From Aphidius gifuensis (taxonomy: Eukaryota > Arthropoda > Insecta > Hymenoptera > Braconidae): a DNA stretch of 64,000 nucleotides. Shown one piece after another: positions 55,418 through 64,000 of the stretch. The position numbers and the translations under genes were made by a program. The number at the start of each line of letters is the position of its first letter. Within the stretch, counting starts at the first letter, position 1. The notes under the pieces are model-generated. The model did not search any database. It saw only the letters and a program-made list of their open reading frames with translations, and had not been told where the DNA came from. The stretch spans positions 15,464,469 to 15,528,468 of the forward strand of contig NC_057790.1 in the NCBI RefSeq assembly GCF_014905175.1, given 5' to 3'.

Positions 55418-55810
55418 ATTCTAAATTGATATATATTTAATTTTCAAGATACTAATTCTTATATTATAACTTTAATAACATATTTTCATGATTTTATTAT
55501 AATAATTTTATTTATAATCATAATTTTTATTATTTATATCATATTATGATTTTTTTTAAATAAATTCATTAATCGGCAGATTATACATAATCAATTATTA
55601 GAATTAATTTGAACTTTAATTCCAATATTAATTTTAGTTTTTATAGCTATTCCTTCATTAAAAATTTTATATATAGTAGAAGAAATTATTAATCCTTTTA
55701 TAACTTTAAATATTTTGGGACATCAATGATATTGAAGGTATGAATATGTTGATTTTAAAAATTTATTATTTGATTCTTTTATAATTCAAGATAATTTTAT
55801 TGATTTAGGA
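55418..55810 (+). pseudogene. cox2: NUMT cox2, N-terminal half only
   Basis: Mitochondrial-code reading from ATT: NFQDTNSYIMTLMTYFHDF, two membrane segments, then LGHQWYWSYEYVDF near codons 100-115. The frame stops matching at DLG (55810), where sequence continues directly into atp8. The CuA-binding C-terminal half, trnK and trnD are deleted. Confidence 0.9.
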
Positions 55811-55814
55811 AATT

Positions 55815-55976
55815 ATTCCACAAATAAGTTCTATAGATTGATTATTATTATTAATTTATTTTATTATTATTTTTTATTTATTTATAATTTTATTATATTT
55901 TTTATTTAATTTAAAAATTAAAAATTTTAATAATTTAAAAATTATAAATAATTTTTTTGTTATTAAATGATATTAA
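55815..55976 (+). pseudogene. atp8: NUMT atp8
   Basis: 54 codons in the mitochondrial code: IPQMSSMDWLLLLIYF, a single membrane helix, ending IKWY and TAA. Its 3' end overlaps atp6 as usual. Confidence 0.88.
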
Positions 55977-56647
55977 ATTTGTTTTCAATTTTTGATCCTT
56001 CAACAAAAATTTTTAGATTAAATTGAATTTCTTCTTTAATTGGTTTATTTATCATTCCTCAAATATATTGATTGATAAGATCACGAATTTTATTTTTAAT
56101 AATTAATTTTATATTGATTTTATGAATAGAATTTAAAATTATTTTAAAAAATAAGTTTAATATAAATAATTTATTATTTTATATTTCTTTATTTTTATTT
56201 ATTATAATAAATAATTTTATAGGGTTGTTCCCTTATATTTTTACAAGATCAAGACATTTAATTTATTCTTTAGGATTATCTTTACCTATATGATTAGGAT
56301 TAATAATATTTGGTTGAATTAAAAATACTAATTTTATATTTGTTCATTTAGTTCCTCAGGGTACTCCTTTTATTTTAATATTTTTTATAGTATTAATTGA
56401 ATCATTAAGAAATATTATTCGTCCTTTTACATTATCAATTCGATTAACTGCTAATATAATTGCTGGCCATTTATTATTAACTTTGTTAAGAAGATTTATT
56501 CCTAATTTTTTTTTATTTTATTTAATTGTATTAATTTTACAATTAATATTATTAATTTTAGAGATTTCAGTTTCTTTAATTCAATCTTATGTATTTGTAA
56601 TTTTAATAATTTTATATTTAAAAGAAACAAATTATGATAAAATTTAA
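55967..56647 (+). pseudogene. atp6: NUMT atp6
   Basis: 227 codons in the mitochondrial code: LFSIFDPSTKIFSLNW, then MNNFMGLFPYIFTSSSHL, SLRLTANMIAGHLLL-type segment and a hydrophobic C-terminus. Overlaps atp8 by 10 bases and cox3 by 14. Intact as read. Confidence 0.92.
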
Positions 56648-57417
56648 TCATCCTTATCATTTAGTAAGTTTAAGTCCTTGACCATTAATAAATTCTTTTT
56701 GTTTAATAATTTTTATATTTAGATCATTGAAATTTATACATGATTTTAATATTTTATTATTTTTAATGTCTTTAATTTTAATGATTATAATTACTTATCA
56801 ATGATGACGAGATGTAATTCGTGAAGGAACTTTTCAAGGAGTCCATACTTTATATGTTACAAAAATATTACGTTTAGGTATAATTTTATTTATTTTATCT
56901 GAATTAATATTTTTTTTATCTTTTTTTTGGTGTTATTTTCATATAAATTTATCCCCTAGAGTAGAAATTGGTAGAGTTTGACCTCCTAATTCAATTTTAG
57001 TATTTAATCCTTTTAATATTCCTTTATTAAATACTATTATTTTATTAAGATCTGGAGTCTCTATTACTTTATGTCATCATAGAATTATAAATAAAAAATT
57101 ATTTATATCTAATTTAAGTATTTTAATTACATTAATTTTGGGTATAATTTTTACATTTTTTCAGTATTTAGAATATCAAGAATCTTATTTTAGAATATCT
57201 GATTCAGTTTATGGTTCAATTTTTTTTATAGCTACAGGATTTCATGGTATTCATGTTATTGTTGGTACCTTATTTATTTTAGTATCTTATTGACGTTTAT
57301 TATTTAATCATTATTCTATATTTCATCATTTAGGTTTTGAAGCTTCATCTTGATATTGACATTTTGTAGATGTTGTTTGATTATTTTTATATATTTTTAT
57401 TTATTGATTATCTTTTT
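56634..57417 (+). pseudogene. cox3: NUMT cox3
   Basis: Mitochondrial-code reading FNHPYHLVSLSPWPLMNS, WWRDVIREGTFQGVHT, FHGIHVIVGTLF, and HFVDVVWLFLYIFIYW at the end. Terminates on an incomplete T stop at trnG. Seven-helix subunit III, intact as read. Confidence 0.92.
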
Positions 57418-57479
57418 ATTTATATAGTATAAAAAGTATTTTTAATTTCCAATTAAAAGGTTTATTAATTAATATAAAT
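57418..57479 (+). tRNA. trnG: NUMT trnG (anticodon TCC)
   Basis: ATTTATAT...ATATAAAT acceptor with TTAATTTCCAATTAA anticodon arm, between cox3 and nad3. Confidence 0.8.
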
Positions 57480-57834
57480 AATTTTTATAAGATTAATATT
57501 TATTATAATAATTTTATTTATTTCAATAATTTTAATTTTTATTAATTATTTATTATCAAAAAAAGAAAATCAAGATCGTGAAAAAATTTCTTCATTTGAG
57601 TGTGGATTTGATGTTTTAAGGTCTTCACGTTTACCTTTTTCTATTCATTTTTTTATAATTGCTATCTTATTTTTAGTATTTGATGTAGAAGTTGTTTTTT
57701 TAATTCCTTTAATTAATTCTTTTATTTATTTAAATTTATTTGAATGAATTTATATGAGATTAATTATTTTATTAATTTTATATTGAGGTTTAGAATTTGA
57801 AAAATTTGAAGGATCTTTAAAATGAGTTCTTTAG
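57478..57834 (+). pseudogene. nad3: NUMT nad3
   Basis: 119 codons in the mitochondrial code, including KISSFECGFDVLSSSRLPFS and FLVFDVEVVFLIP, ending KWVL and TAG. Complete NADH dehydrogenase subunit 3. Confidence 0.92.
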
Positions 57835-58160
57835 AATAATAGTTTAATAAAAATTTTTAATTTGCATTTAAAAGATATTTTGTAAAATTTATTTTAAATT
57901 AAGAAGCATTAATTATGCATTCAATTTCGGCTTGTAATAAGATTTAAATTTAATCCTTAATTAATTAATTGAAACCAAATAGAGGTAAATTATTGTTAAT
58001 AATTAAAATGAATTTTTATTCCAATTAATAAAATAATTTTTGAAAATATAAAAATTTCTAATTTTTTAAATTTATGGTTAAAATCCATTTTTATTTTATT
58101 TTATATAGTTTATCTAAAACTTTATATTTTCAATATAAAAAAAATATTTATTATTTATTT
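57834..58160 (+). tRNA. NUMT tRNA cluster trnA-trnR-trnN-trnS1-trnE
   Basis: Anticodons visible in order: TGC (57863-57865, Ala), TCG (57927-57929, Arg), GTT (57995-57997, Asn), TCT (58057-58059, Ser1, lacking a normal D-arm as usual) and TTC (58129-58131, Glu). Individual ends are approximate. Order is the ancestral insect one. Confidence 0.75.
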
Positions 58161-58161
58161 A

Positions 58162-58232
58162 CTTAAAGATTTTAAAAATCATTTTAATATTTTCAATATT
58201 AAGCTTTATGTTTAAGCTATTTAAATATTAAT
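58162..58232 (-). tRNA. trnF: NUMT trnF (anticodon GAA)
   Basis: Minus strand ATTTAAATAGCTTAAACATA, then AAAGCTTAATATTGAAAATA with GAA anticodon. Opposite strand to its neighbours, next to nad5, as in insects. Confidence 0.8.
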
Positions 58233-59655
58233 AATATTTTATAATTAATATTAAATATGATAAAAATATTATTATTAATATTATATTTAATTTAAAAATA
58301 TTTTTAAATTTGTATATAATTATAATTTTATTAATGATTTTTTTTGATGAGACTTGTTCTAATCATCCTATATCATTGAAATAATTAAATTTATTAGATA
58401 TAAAAATTAATTTTATTTTAATTTTTTTATCTATTAAAGGTAATAATCATATTATATTTATAAATTTAAAAATAATAATATTTTTATAAAAAATTTTGTT
58501 TATTTTAATATTATTTAAAATTAATATTAATAATATTGTAAATATTAAAATGAAAAAAATAATTAATTTTATTATTTTTGTTAAAAAAATTTTATTTAAT
58601 GATGAAAATAAAATTCAATTAATAATTGAGCCGTAAAATATTGATATAATTAATAAAATTAATAAAGAATAATTTATTATGTTATTTGATAAATAAAATC
58701 TTATATTATTTATTTTAGGAGATTTTAAAGAAATATAAAAAATTAAACGAAAAGAATAAGAAACAGTAGTACTTATTGATAAATATATTATTGTATATAT
58801 TAAATAATTATTACTTATTATATTAAATATTTCAATGATTATATCTGATAAAAAAGGTAGTCCACATAAAGTTAAAGTTGCAATATTAAATGTAGAATAA
58901 ATAAATGGAATTTTAAAATTTAAAATTGAAATAAAACGAATATCTTGATTATTGAAATAATTATGAATAATAATTCCTGCACATAAAAATAATAAAGATT
59001 TAAATATTGCATGAGTAATTAAATGAAAAAAAGTTAATTTTGTTAAATTTAATGAAATAGTTATTATCATTAATCCTAATTGTCTTAATGTTGATAAAGC
59101 AATAATTTTTTTTAAATCATATTCAAAATTAGCTGTTAATCCTGCTATAAATATTGTTAATATAGATAAAATAAATAAAAAAAATATAAAATTTTTATTT
59201 ATTAAATGATTAAATCGAATTATTAAATATACTCCTGCTGTCACTAAAGTTGAGGAATGAACTAAAGCAGAAATAGGTGTTGGAGCTGTTATAGCTATAG
59301 GTAATCAAGGAGAAAATGGAATTTGAGCTCTTTTTGTAATTGCAGCAATTAAAATTAAGTATAAAATTATTAGATTTAAATTATTTAATATTATAAAATT
59401 TAAAGATCCTAAATATATTATTAATCTAATAGATAAAATAATTATAATATCTCCTACTCGATTTATTAAAATAGTAATTATTCTTGAATTAAAACTTTTT
59501 TTATTTTTATAATAAGCAACTAAACAATATGAAGATAAACCTAATCCATCCCATCCTAATAAAATACTAAATATATTTATTCTAATAATTATAAAAATTA
59601 TTGATAAAACAAAAATAATAATTAATCATATAAAACGTTTTAAAGATTTATCTAT
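58233..59655 (-). pseudogene. nad5: NUMT nad5, 5'-truncated
   Basis: Minus-strand mitochondrial-code reading. From the right edge: ILLGWDGLGLSSYCLVAY, then the 209-codon open stretch at 58615-59244 with DLKKIIALSTLRQLG, HLITHAIFKSLLFLCAG and TLTLCGLPFLSD, all landmarks of NADH dehydrogenase subunit 5. The N-terminal ~80 codons are missing at the NUMT boundary (~59655). Confidence 0.9.
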
Positions 59656-59930
59656 TTTCTGCACCTATAAAAATGATTGGTCCTCAGTTTGAACCATCAT
59701 CGAGATTAATTTTTTGTATAAATAATAAGTACAAAAGAAATCATTTTTATTTGTGTTTTTATTCTCTTAAATTGTTCACATTTACAGCTAATCTCTGATA
59801 TTTCAATCAACCAATTTCAATCCATTGCTTCTACCAACTGAGATATCTAAGGTTTTCTGGTTATTCATTGAATAATATATTGAGGAATATTCTTTTACTG
59901 GAAGGATATACTATAATCTATTGTTTGTTG
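59656..59930. other. No gene recognised
   Basis: Nuclear flank right of the NUMT; no feature seen. Confidence 0.3.
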
Positions 59931-59936
59931 GATCAT

Positions 59937-60007
59937 TCGGGACAAATTCGGGACATTCGGGACATATTCGGGACATTCAGGACATATTCGGGACAAATTC
60001 GGGACAG
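59937..60007. repeat. Short tandem repeat of (A/T)TTCGGGACA
   Basis: Seven or so copies of TTCGGGACA(T/A)A and shorter variants in ~70 bp. Confidence 0.85.
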
Positions 60008-60024
60008 GTGTCATTCAAAAAAAA

Positions 60025-60255
60025 ATCAAAGATGACGTCAATGAAAATTTTCAATATGGCGTCTCACAAAAAAACATTATAACATCTTCTGGATAAAAAT
60101 AATGCGATGTGACGTCATACTAAATAGAAAAACAATATGGCGTCTTACGAAAAAAAATTATGACATTTTCTGGATAATAATAATAATGATAATAATATTA
60201 ATGCGATGTGACGTCATACTAAATAGAAAAACAATATGGCGTCTTATGAAAAATC
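60025..60255. repeat. 77-99-bp repeats with TGACGTCA palindromes
   Basis: TGACGTCA occurs at 60033-60040, 60110-60117 and 60209-60216, each followed by a segment ending CAATATGGCGTCT(C/T)A. The last two units share GCGATGTGACGTCATACTAA. The core is a full CRE/ATF palindrome, and the flanking GATGTGACGTCAT extends it. Confidence 0.8.
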
Positions 60256-60258
60256 GAG

Positions 60259-60500
60259 ACCCTCCATGGCTACAATGCTCTAATTGAATAATTTATGGAC
60301 CCCCTGTGGCGATTTGACCTAATTACTTAATTAACTGCTCTAATTAAGGACCCCCATGTGGCAATTTGACCTAATTAATTAATTAATTGCTCTAATTAAT
60401 GACCCCCTGTGGCGATTTGACTTAATCAATTTATTGATTGATCTAATCAATGGCCCCCTGTGGCGATTCGACCTCATTAAATTAATTCGCGGACCCTCTG
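60259..60500. repeat. ~50-bp tandem repeat (GACCCCCTGTGGCGATTTGAC)
   Basis: About six units starting near 60259, 60299, 60350, 60400, 60450 and 60494. Each has a GC-rich GACCCCCTGTGGCGATTTGA half and an AT-rich CTAATTAATTAATT-type half. The last units degenerate into a palindromic CCGCGGATTCCGCGG. Confidence 0.85.
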
Positions 60501-61010
60501 GGACGATATCCGCGGATTCCGCGGAATCAACCGCGAATCACAGCAGGGGGAGGGGATCACATCGGGGGATGGGCCAGAACTGTCCTATGTACACTACTGT
60601 TTATAGAAAATTTTCTCACGATTACGTGAAAAATACGGAAAAAATTCGTACACATGCGCAAAGTGGTTAAAAATAGAGTTGAAGTATGGAAAAAACGGCT
60701 ATTTATCGATTATATATCAGATCGTTATCAAAATAACGATTAATTCGGAAATTTATTAGTAATCAATAAAGTTCGTCAAGGAAAAAAAAATGTTTCGATA
60801 AAAACTTAGATAATAATTTATAAATTTCAATATATATATATATATATTTTGCAAATATAATAATGGCAGTCGATAAAACTCTTCGAGTAAAAAAAAAGTC
60901 AAAATAAAAATTTCGATATACTAAATTTTTTTTTTTATTTTTTAAACCACTAGATTTTTAACTGAGCCACTAGATGAAAAAGACCAGAAATTTAGAAAAA
61001 ATAACGAAGT

Positions 61011-61080
61011 TCCCCCGCCGGGAATCGAACCCGGGTCTTTTGCTTTCCGGGCAAACGCCTTGACCACTAGACCACAGGGC
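61011..61080 (-). tRNA. tRNA-like gene or pseudogene (Glu-like body, aberrant anticodon loop)
   Basis: Minus strand GCCCTGTGGTCTAGTGGTCA starts a 70-nt tRNA-like unit with A box TGGTCTAGTGG, B box GGTTCGATTCC and a perfect T-arm (CCGGG/CCCGG). The anticodon stem TTTGC/GCAAA closes a loop CCGGAAA, which lacks U33. Several acceptor pairs mismatch. A T6 pol III terminator follows (61 kb side ~60994-60999). The body resembles tRNA-Glu. Likely a tRNA-derived repeat or pseudogene rather than a working tRNA. Confidence 0.6.
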
Positions 61081-61605
61081 TTCTTATTTTTTTTAAGTTT
61101 CATCAAATTAATTTGGCAGCTATACTTTTCACTTAGTCTCCATTATAGCCAAATATATTTTTATCACCTTAATTTTCCCCTCAGCCACATCTTCTCCTTA
61201 GCTAGATTTTTTCCTTAGTTAGATTATTTACTTAGCTACATTTTTTACTTAGCCACTTAATCTTTTTTTTAGCTTCAATTATAACTAAACACACAATACC
61301 TACATATTTTTACCAGCCGTACGGAATATATTCAAAAATTTTATTTGAACTCTTTTTTCTACTTCATGTGTTTTATCAATCGTTATTATAAAATTAGGAA
61401 CAAAAAATCGATATATCGAAATCCTAAAATCATTGATTATTGGAAATTACTGAACAACAATAATTGTATGAAAATGGAAAAAAATGAAATAAAACAAACA
61501 ATATTTTTATAAATGAATGAAAAAAAAATTGTTCAAATGTGTACTTATTATTATTGTATTCAATTACAACAACATGCCAAAGATATTTACACATAATAAA
61601 CCTGC
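61081..61605. other. No gene recognised
   Basis: AT-rich with several CCTTAGCTA(C/G)ATTTTTT-like iterations at 61190-61260; nothing else seen. Confidence 0.3.
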
Positions 61606-61609
61606 GAGT

Positions 61610-62754
61610 CTAGATGGCTCACAAAATTTTTTCTATAAAATACTCGATTACATATCAAACATTTTTTAGAGTCATCATTACTATTATTTATTTTACATGC
61701 CGGGAAATTTCAGCATTTGTCACATTTTGATTAGCATTGTTTATGATATTCGTTTTTTGTAAAGCCGATACGACACCAATCACACCAGAATTTGATATTT
61801 GTAGCCATAAATACATGCATATATTTTATAGGCGCAAAATATTTGTCATCAGGATAATACACAATATTAAAAATTTTCATATTTTCACGCGAAACGCCGC
61901 GATTGAGTAAAGTTTTTTCCTATCAAAAAAATTGTATGGCCATCATTAGTATCGAAATTCCAGATAACTAATGCGGCAGATTCAGTAACTAAATAATTTT
62001 TGAAATAGAATTATTTCGTTAAGCCCGCAACCACCATCCGATACAACAATATTAGCTTTTTGACAGAATTGGGACCTTGCTCTTAAGTAGCAACTTTAGT
62101 TCTTATCTTTTTATTTATTGATAAACATGTGACAGTAAAGCGTGGTAAACATAAATATCGACCATGGTATCTCAGTTCTAGTCTCCAGAGCACCTCAAGT
62201 TTTTTTTCAATCCCTTGGCGGGGAACACCAGTCGTTGATTTCAATACAACCAAGTCAATGGTAAATAGATCGTTAGCATGTACTGGATCATTACTTTGAC
62301 AAATGCTACTTACAATCTCCTATGAACGTTCAAATGTGAAATTATTTGCGGGTATCAAGTGAGTATGTGCCTCCGAGTTCATAGAAGGGGTTTTGAAGCT
62401 GAGAATAACTCTATCACGCGCATTAATTGAGTAATTTTTGATCAGCTTGTATACTTCTGCAAATGCTTCTTCAATCCATGTTTCAACTACAGTATTTTCG
62501 GGTATTTCTTTCACTTCAAAATTTATCAAAAGTTTATTCAAATTATATTTTGTCACAAATGTCTGTGTTTCATCGACTATATCTATGCGCTGAAAATTAT
62601 TATCACTACCACCACCCGTTTGTAAAATTTCACTTAAATGCACCTGTTGTAATGGTGACTGCATGATTCGATTTATTATGTCACTATCGATGAAATTATC
62701 GTCAATGTCAATTTCATCATCATCTAAAACATGCTCCATTTTTTCTACCATCAA
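61610..62754 (-). pseudogene. Virus-like family-B polymerase, N-terminal region
   Basis: The 144-codon ORF 62320-62754 starts with an acidic MMVEKMEHVLDDDEIDID and contains VHLSEILQTGGGSDNNFQRI, KYNLNKLLINFEVKEIPENT and DRVILSFKTPS. I recall this arrangement as the N-terminus of large polymerase ORFs of virus-like elements in arthropods. After a TAG the reading continues QSNDPVHANDLFTIDLVVLK and YLCLPRF (cf. xxCLPRAL), then, after more stops and frame changes, a zinc-rich part near 61740 (CDWCRIGFTKNEYHKQC..CDKC). Decayed throughout. Confidence 0.6.
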
Positions 62755-63159
62755 CTTGAAAAAAGATTTTCACACTGCAGTGGTCACAGCAAAACTAATT
62801 TTTTTCTAGATTCACCTGTTTCGTAAAATATTTTACCCCGACAAAATTGAAAATTTTTGGCCCTCTGGTGTGAAAAAATATAGCGAGGCAAATAACGAAT
62901 TTTTTTTTTTTTTTTGTAAACAAAATTATATTTGATAGCTGTAAAAAGAAAACAAAAAGTCTAGAGGACAACGAATTTTTTTTTTTATCCTTAAAAAACC
63001 TGAAAAATTTTCAACAAAAACAATTATACAAGTAAAAAGAAGACAAAAGGAAAAAGGTATACAAAATTTTTATTTATTTATTAATTTTTTTTTTTTTTTT
63101 ATATTTTTTTGATACAATAATACCTGTAAAAAAAAAACATAAAAACAATTTATTTATTC

Positions 63160-63345
63160 ATCAAATTCATTTACAAATGGCTTTGTATCGCAAAAATCAA
63201 ATTCTGCTTTGTTCAATTTTTCTTTGAGTTCTTATATTTCGTTTTGCAAACAAGCTATTTTTTCTGATATTGTCTGTTGACGTTGTTGGATAAACAACTC
63301 TGAAATTTCTGTAGTTCTTGGTGGTGGGGTTTGTGGTGCGTCCCC
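63160..63345 (-). pseudogene. Small coiled-coil ORF with one stop
   Basis: Minus strand MGDAPQTPPPRTTEISELFI then QQRQQTISEKIACLQNEI, TAA, ELKEKLNKAEFDFCDTKP and NEFDE before a TAA. About 63 codons with heptad-like spacing. It lies between the zinc ORF and the polymerase fragment, same strand. Function unknown. Confidence 0.45.
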
Positions 63346-63351
63346 CATCTT

Positions 63352-63555
63352 TCAATATTCAAGACAGCCTTTACAAAATTGATAGTACGGTGTTGCGGCT
63401 TTACTTGGGCATTGATAGTCAGCGCAGTCAGCGCAGAAATAAGAAGTATCTATAGAATCATCTTTTAGTTTCTCTGCAAATTGCTTTAAATGGCCTGCTT
63501 TAGGACGATATTGATCTTCTTTGTCATACCGTTCGGCAACATTACTTGCGTTCAT
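63352..63555 (-). CDS. Small zinc-ribbon-like ORF of a virus-like element
   Basis: 67 codons, MNASNVAERYDKEDQYRPKA, then FAEKLKDDSIDTSYFCADCA with CADC, CPSKA and CKGC forming three Cys clusters that could bind zinc. It ends CLEY seven bases before the coiled-coil ORF. Unrecognised; same strand as the polymerase fragment downstream, suggesting one element. Confidence 0.45.
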   Translation of the reverse strand: MNASNVAERYDKEDQYRPKAGHLKQFAEKLKDDSIDTSYFCADCADYQCPSKAATPYYQFCKGCLEY

Positions 63556-64000
63556 AACGGTTGGAGGACCTGGTGGTGAAGACGAAGCCGATGAAGATGA
63601 TGACGATGATTATAAAGACGACCCCGATGATGATGTCAATGATGACGAAGACGTTGACGATTGGCTCAATATCACCACGTCATCTACCATACAAAAATAT
63701 ATGATTAATATTATTATCATTAATATATTTTAACAATTTTCTATCTACTTATATTATCAAATATTTACCTTCTTCTCCATTGTCAGCATATACTGATATT
63801 ATTTTTTGCCCGTGTTTTATGGGTCAAGTACTGGACCCTGTTTTTCAGTATTGACATCTTTACTAAGCTCTGTAATAAAAAATAATATTTCATTATAATT
63901 ATTATATTATAAAATTTTTTCTATTTATTTTATAAAATATATACCTTTTTGTTTGTTTGATTTTATTTTCTTTTTTCCAGAAATTATGGAAGCATGTTCA
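63556..64000. other. Asp-codon-rich tract and AT-rich end, no gene recognised
   Basis: 63577-63660 is a GATGATGACGA-type imperfect repeat. A 70-codon plus-strand ORF there is an acidic low-complexity by-product. The last 300 bases have no clear feature. Confidence 0.3.

Larger units (their letters stand above)
38209..59655 (+). mobile_element. Nuclear mitochondrial DNA insert (NUMT), cox1 to nad5, broken by two retrotransposons
   Basis: Mitochondrial sequence occupies 38209-38352, 41947-42735 and 54734-59655 (~5.9 kb). Gene order cox1-trnL2-cox2-atp8-atp6-cox3-trnG-nad3-trnA-trnR-trnN-trnS1-trnE-trnF(-)-nad5(-) is the ancestral insect order. TGA and ATA are used as Trp and Met in the mitochondrial code. 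A LINE and a Gypsy element, both nuclear types, sit inside cox1, so this is a nuclear copy. A deletion joins cox2 to atp8 and removes trnK and trnD. Apart from a TAA replacing an expected TGA Trp codon at the cox1 start, I saw no disruption in the stretches I translated. Confidence 0.93.

Noticed and set aside
38209..59655. True mitochondrial genome rather than a nuclear copy
   Set aside because: Contains nuclear LTR and non-LTR elements, lacks part of cox2 and trnK/trnD, has a TAA near the cox1 start, and is flanked by nuclear repeats.

Overview
The window is AT-rich eukaryotic nuclear DNA from an arthropod, most likely an insect and plausibly a hymenopteran. The clues are spliced genes with GT-AG introns, a block of insect mitochondrial DNA in ancestral insect gene order with a TCT-anticodon trnS1, and BEL/Pao, Ty3/Gypsy, APE-type LINE, hAT and Polinton elements. 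No complete conserved host housekeeping gene is recognisable. Almost everything is mobile-element, virus-like or organelle-derived DNA, much of it nested.

Layout. 1-4630 (minus): 5' part of a BEL/Pao retrotransposon that runs off the left edge, with a tRNA-Phe primer site at 4514-4531. 4633-6850: a large palindrome of ~145-bp satellite units. 7050-11025 (minus): decayed Polinton fragment with PY/pVI-like, penton-like, integrase/chromodomain and RPA70-like OB-fold pieces, ending in a poly-G module. 11413-13668 (minus): LTR, primer site and an Asn-rich ORF. 13735-14610 (minus): fragment of a family-B DNA polymerase. 14865-21703: a ~6.8-kb element with inverted GTGGCTACTTTGGTGAC ends that contains a hAT insertion (15340-16783) and a 359-bp satellite with 1,078-bp higher-order periodicity. 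21830-22930 (plus): a six-exon gene with only phase-1 introns and duplicated exons. 23993-32077: an 8.1-kb interval bounded by near-identical ~340-bp terminal inverted repeats, with a two-exon Myb/SANT-like gene.

32078-38040: a second Polinton-like fragment. It has a protein-primed polymerase gene broken by the poly-G/RPA module and lacking its palm domain, a small intact gene with a TATA promoter and 5'-UTR intron, and a frameshifted 'DLQGF' gene. 38209-59655: a nuclear copy of mitochondrial DNA (cox1 to nad5). A LINE (38353-41946) and an ~12-kb Ty3/Gypsy element (42736-54729) both inserted inside cox1. 59656-60560: short tandem repeats. 61011-61080: a tRNA-like gene. 61610-63560 (minus): N-terminal part of another virus-like polymerase preceded by two small ORFs.

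Together the window records successive insertions: mitochondrial DNA into the nucleus, then LINE and Gypsy into that copy; hAT into the satellite-bearing element; and a poly-G/RPA module into a Polinton polymerase. Several elements are internally deleted with their termini retained (BEL without protease, Polinton polymerase without palm, LINE without endonuclease). All assignments come from reading motifs by eye; no database search was run.
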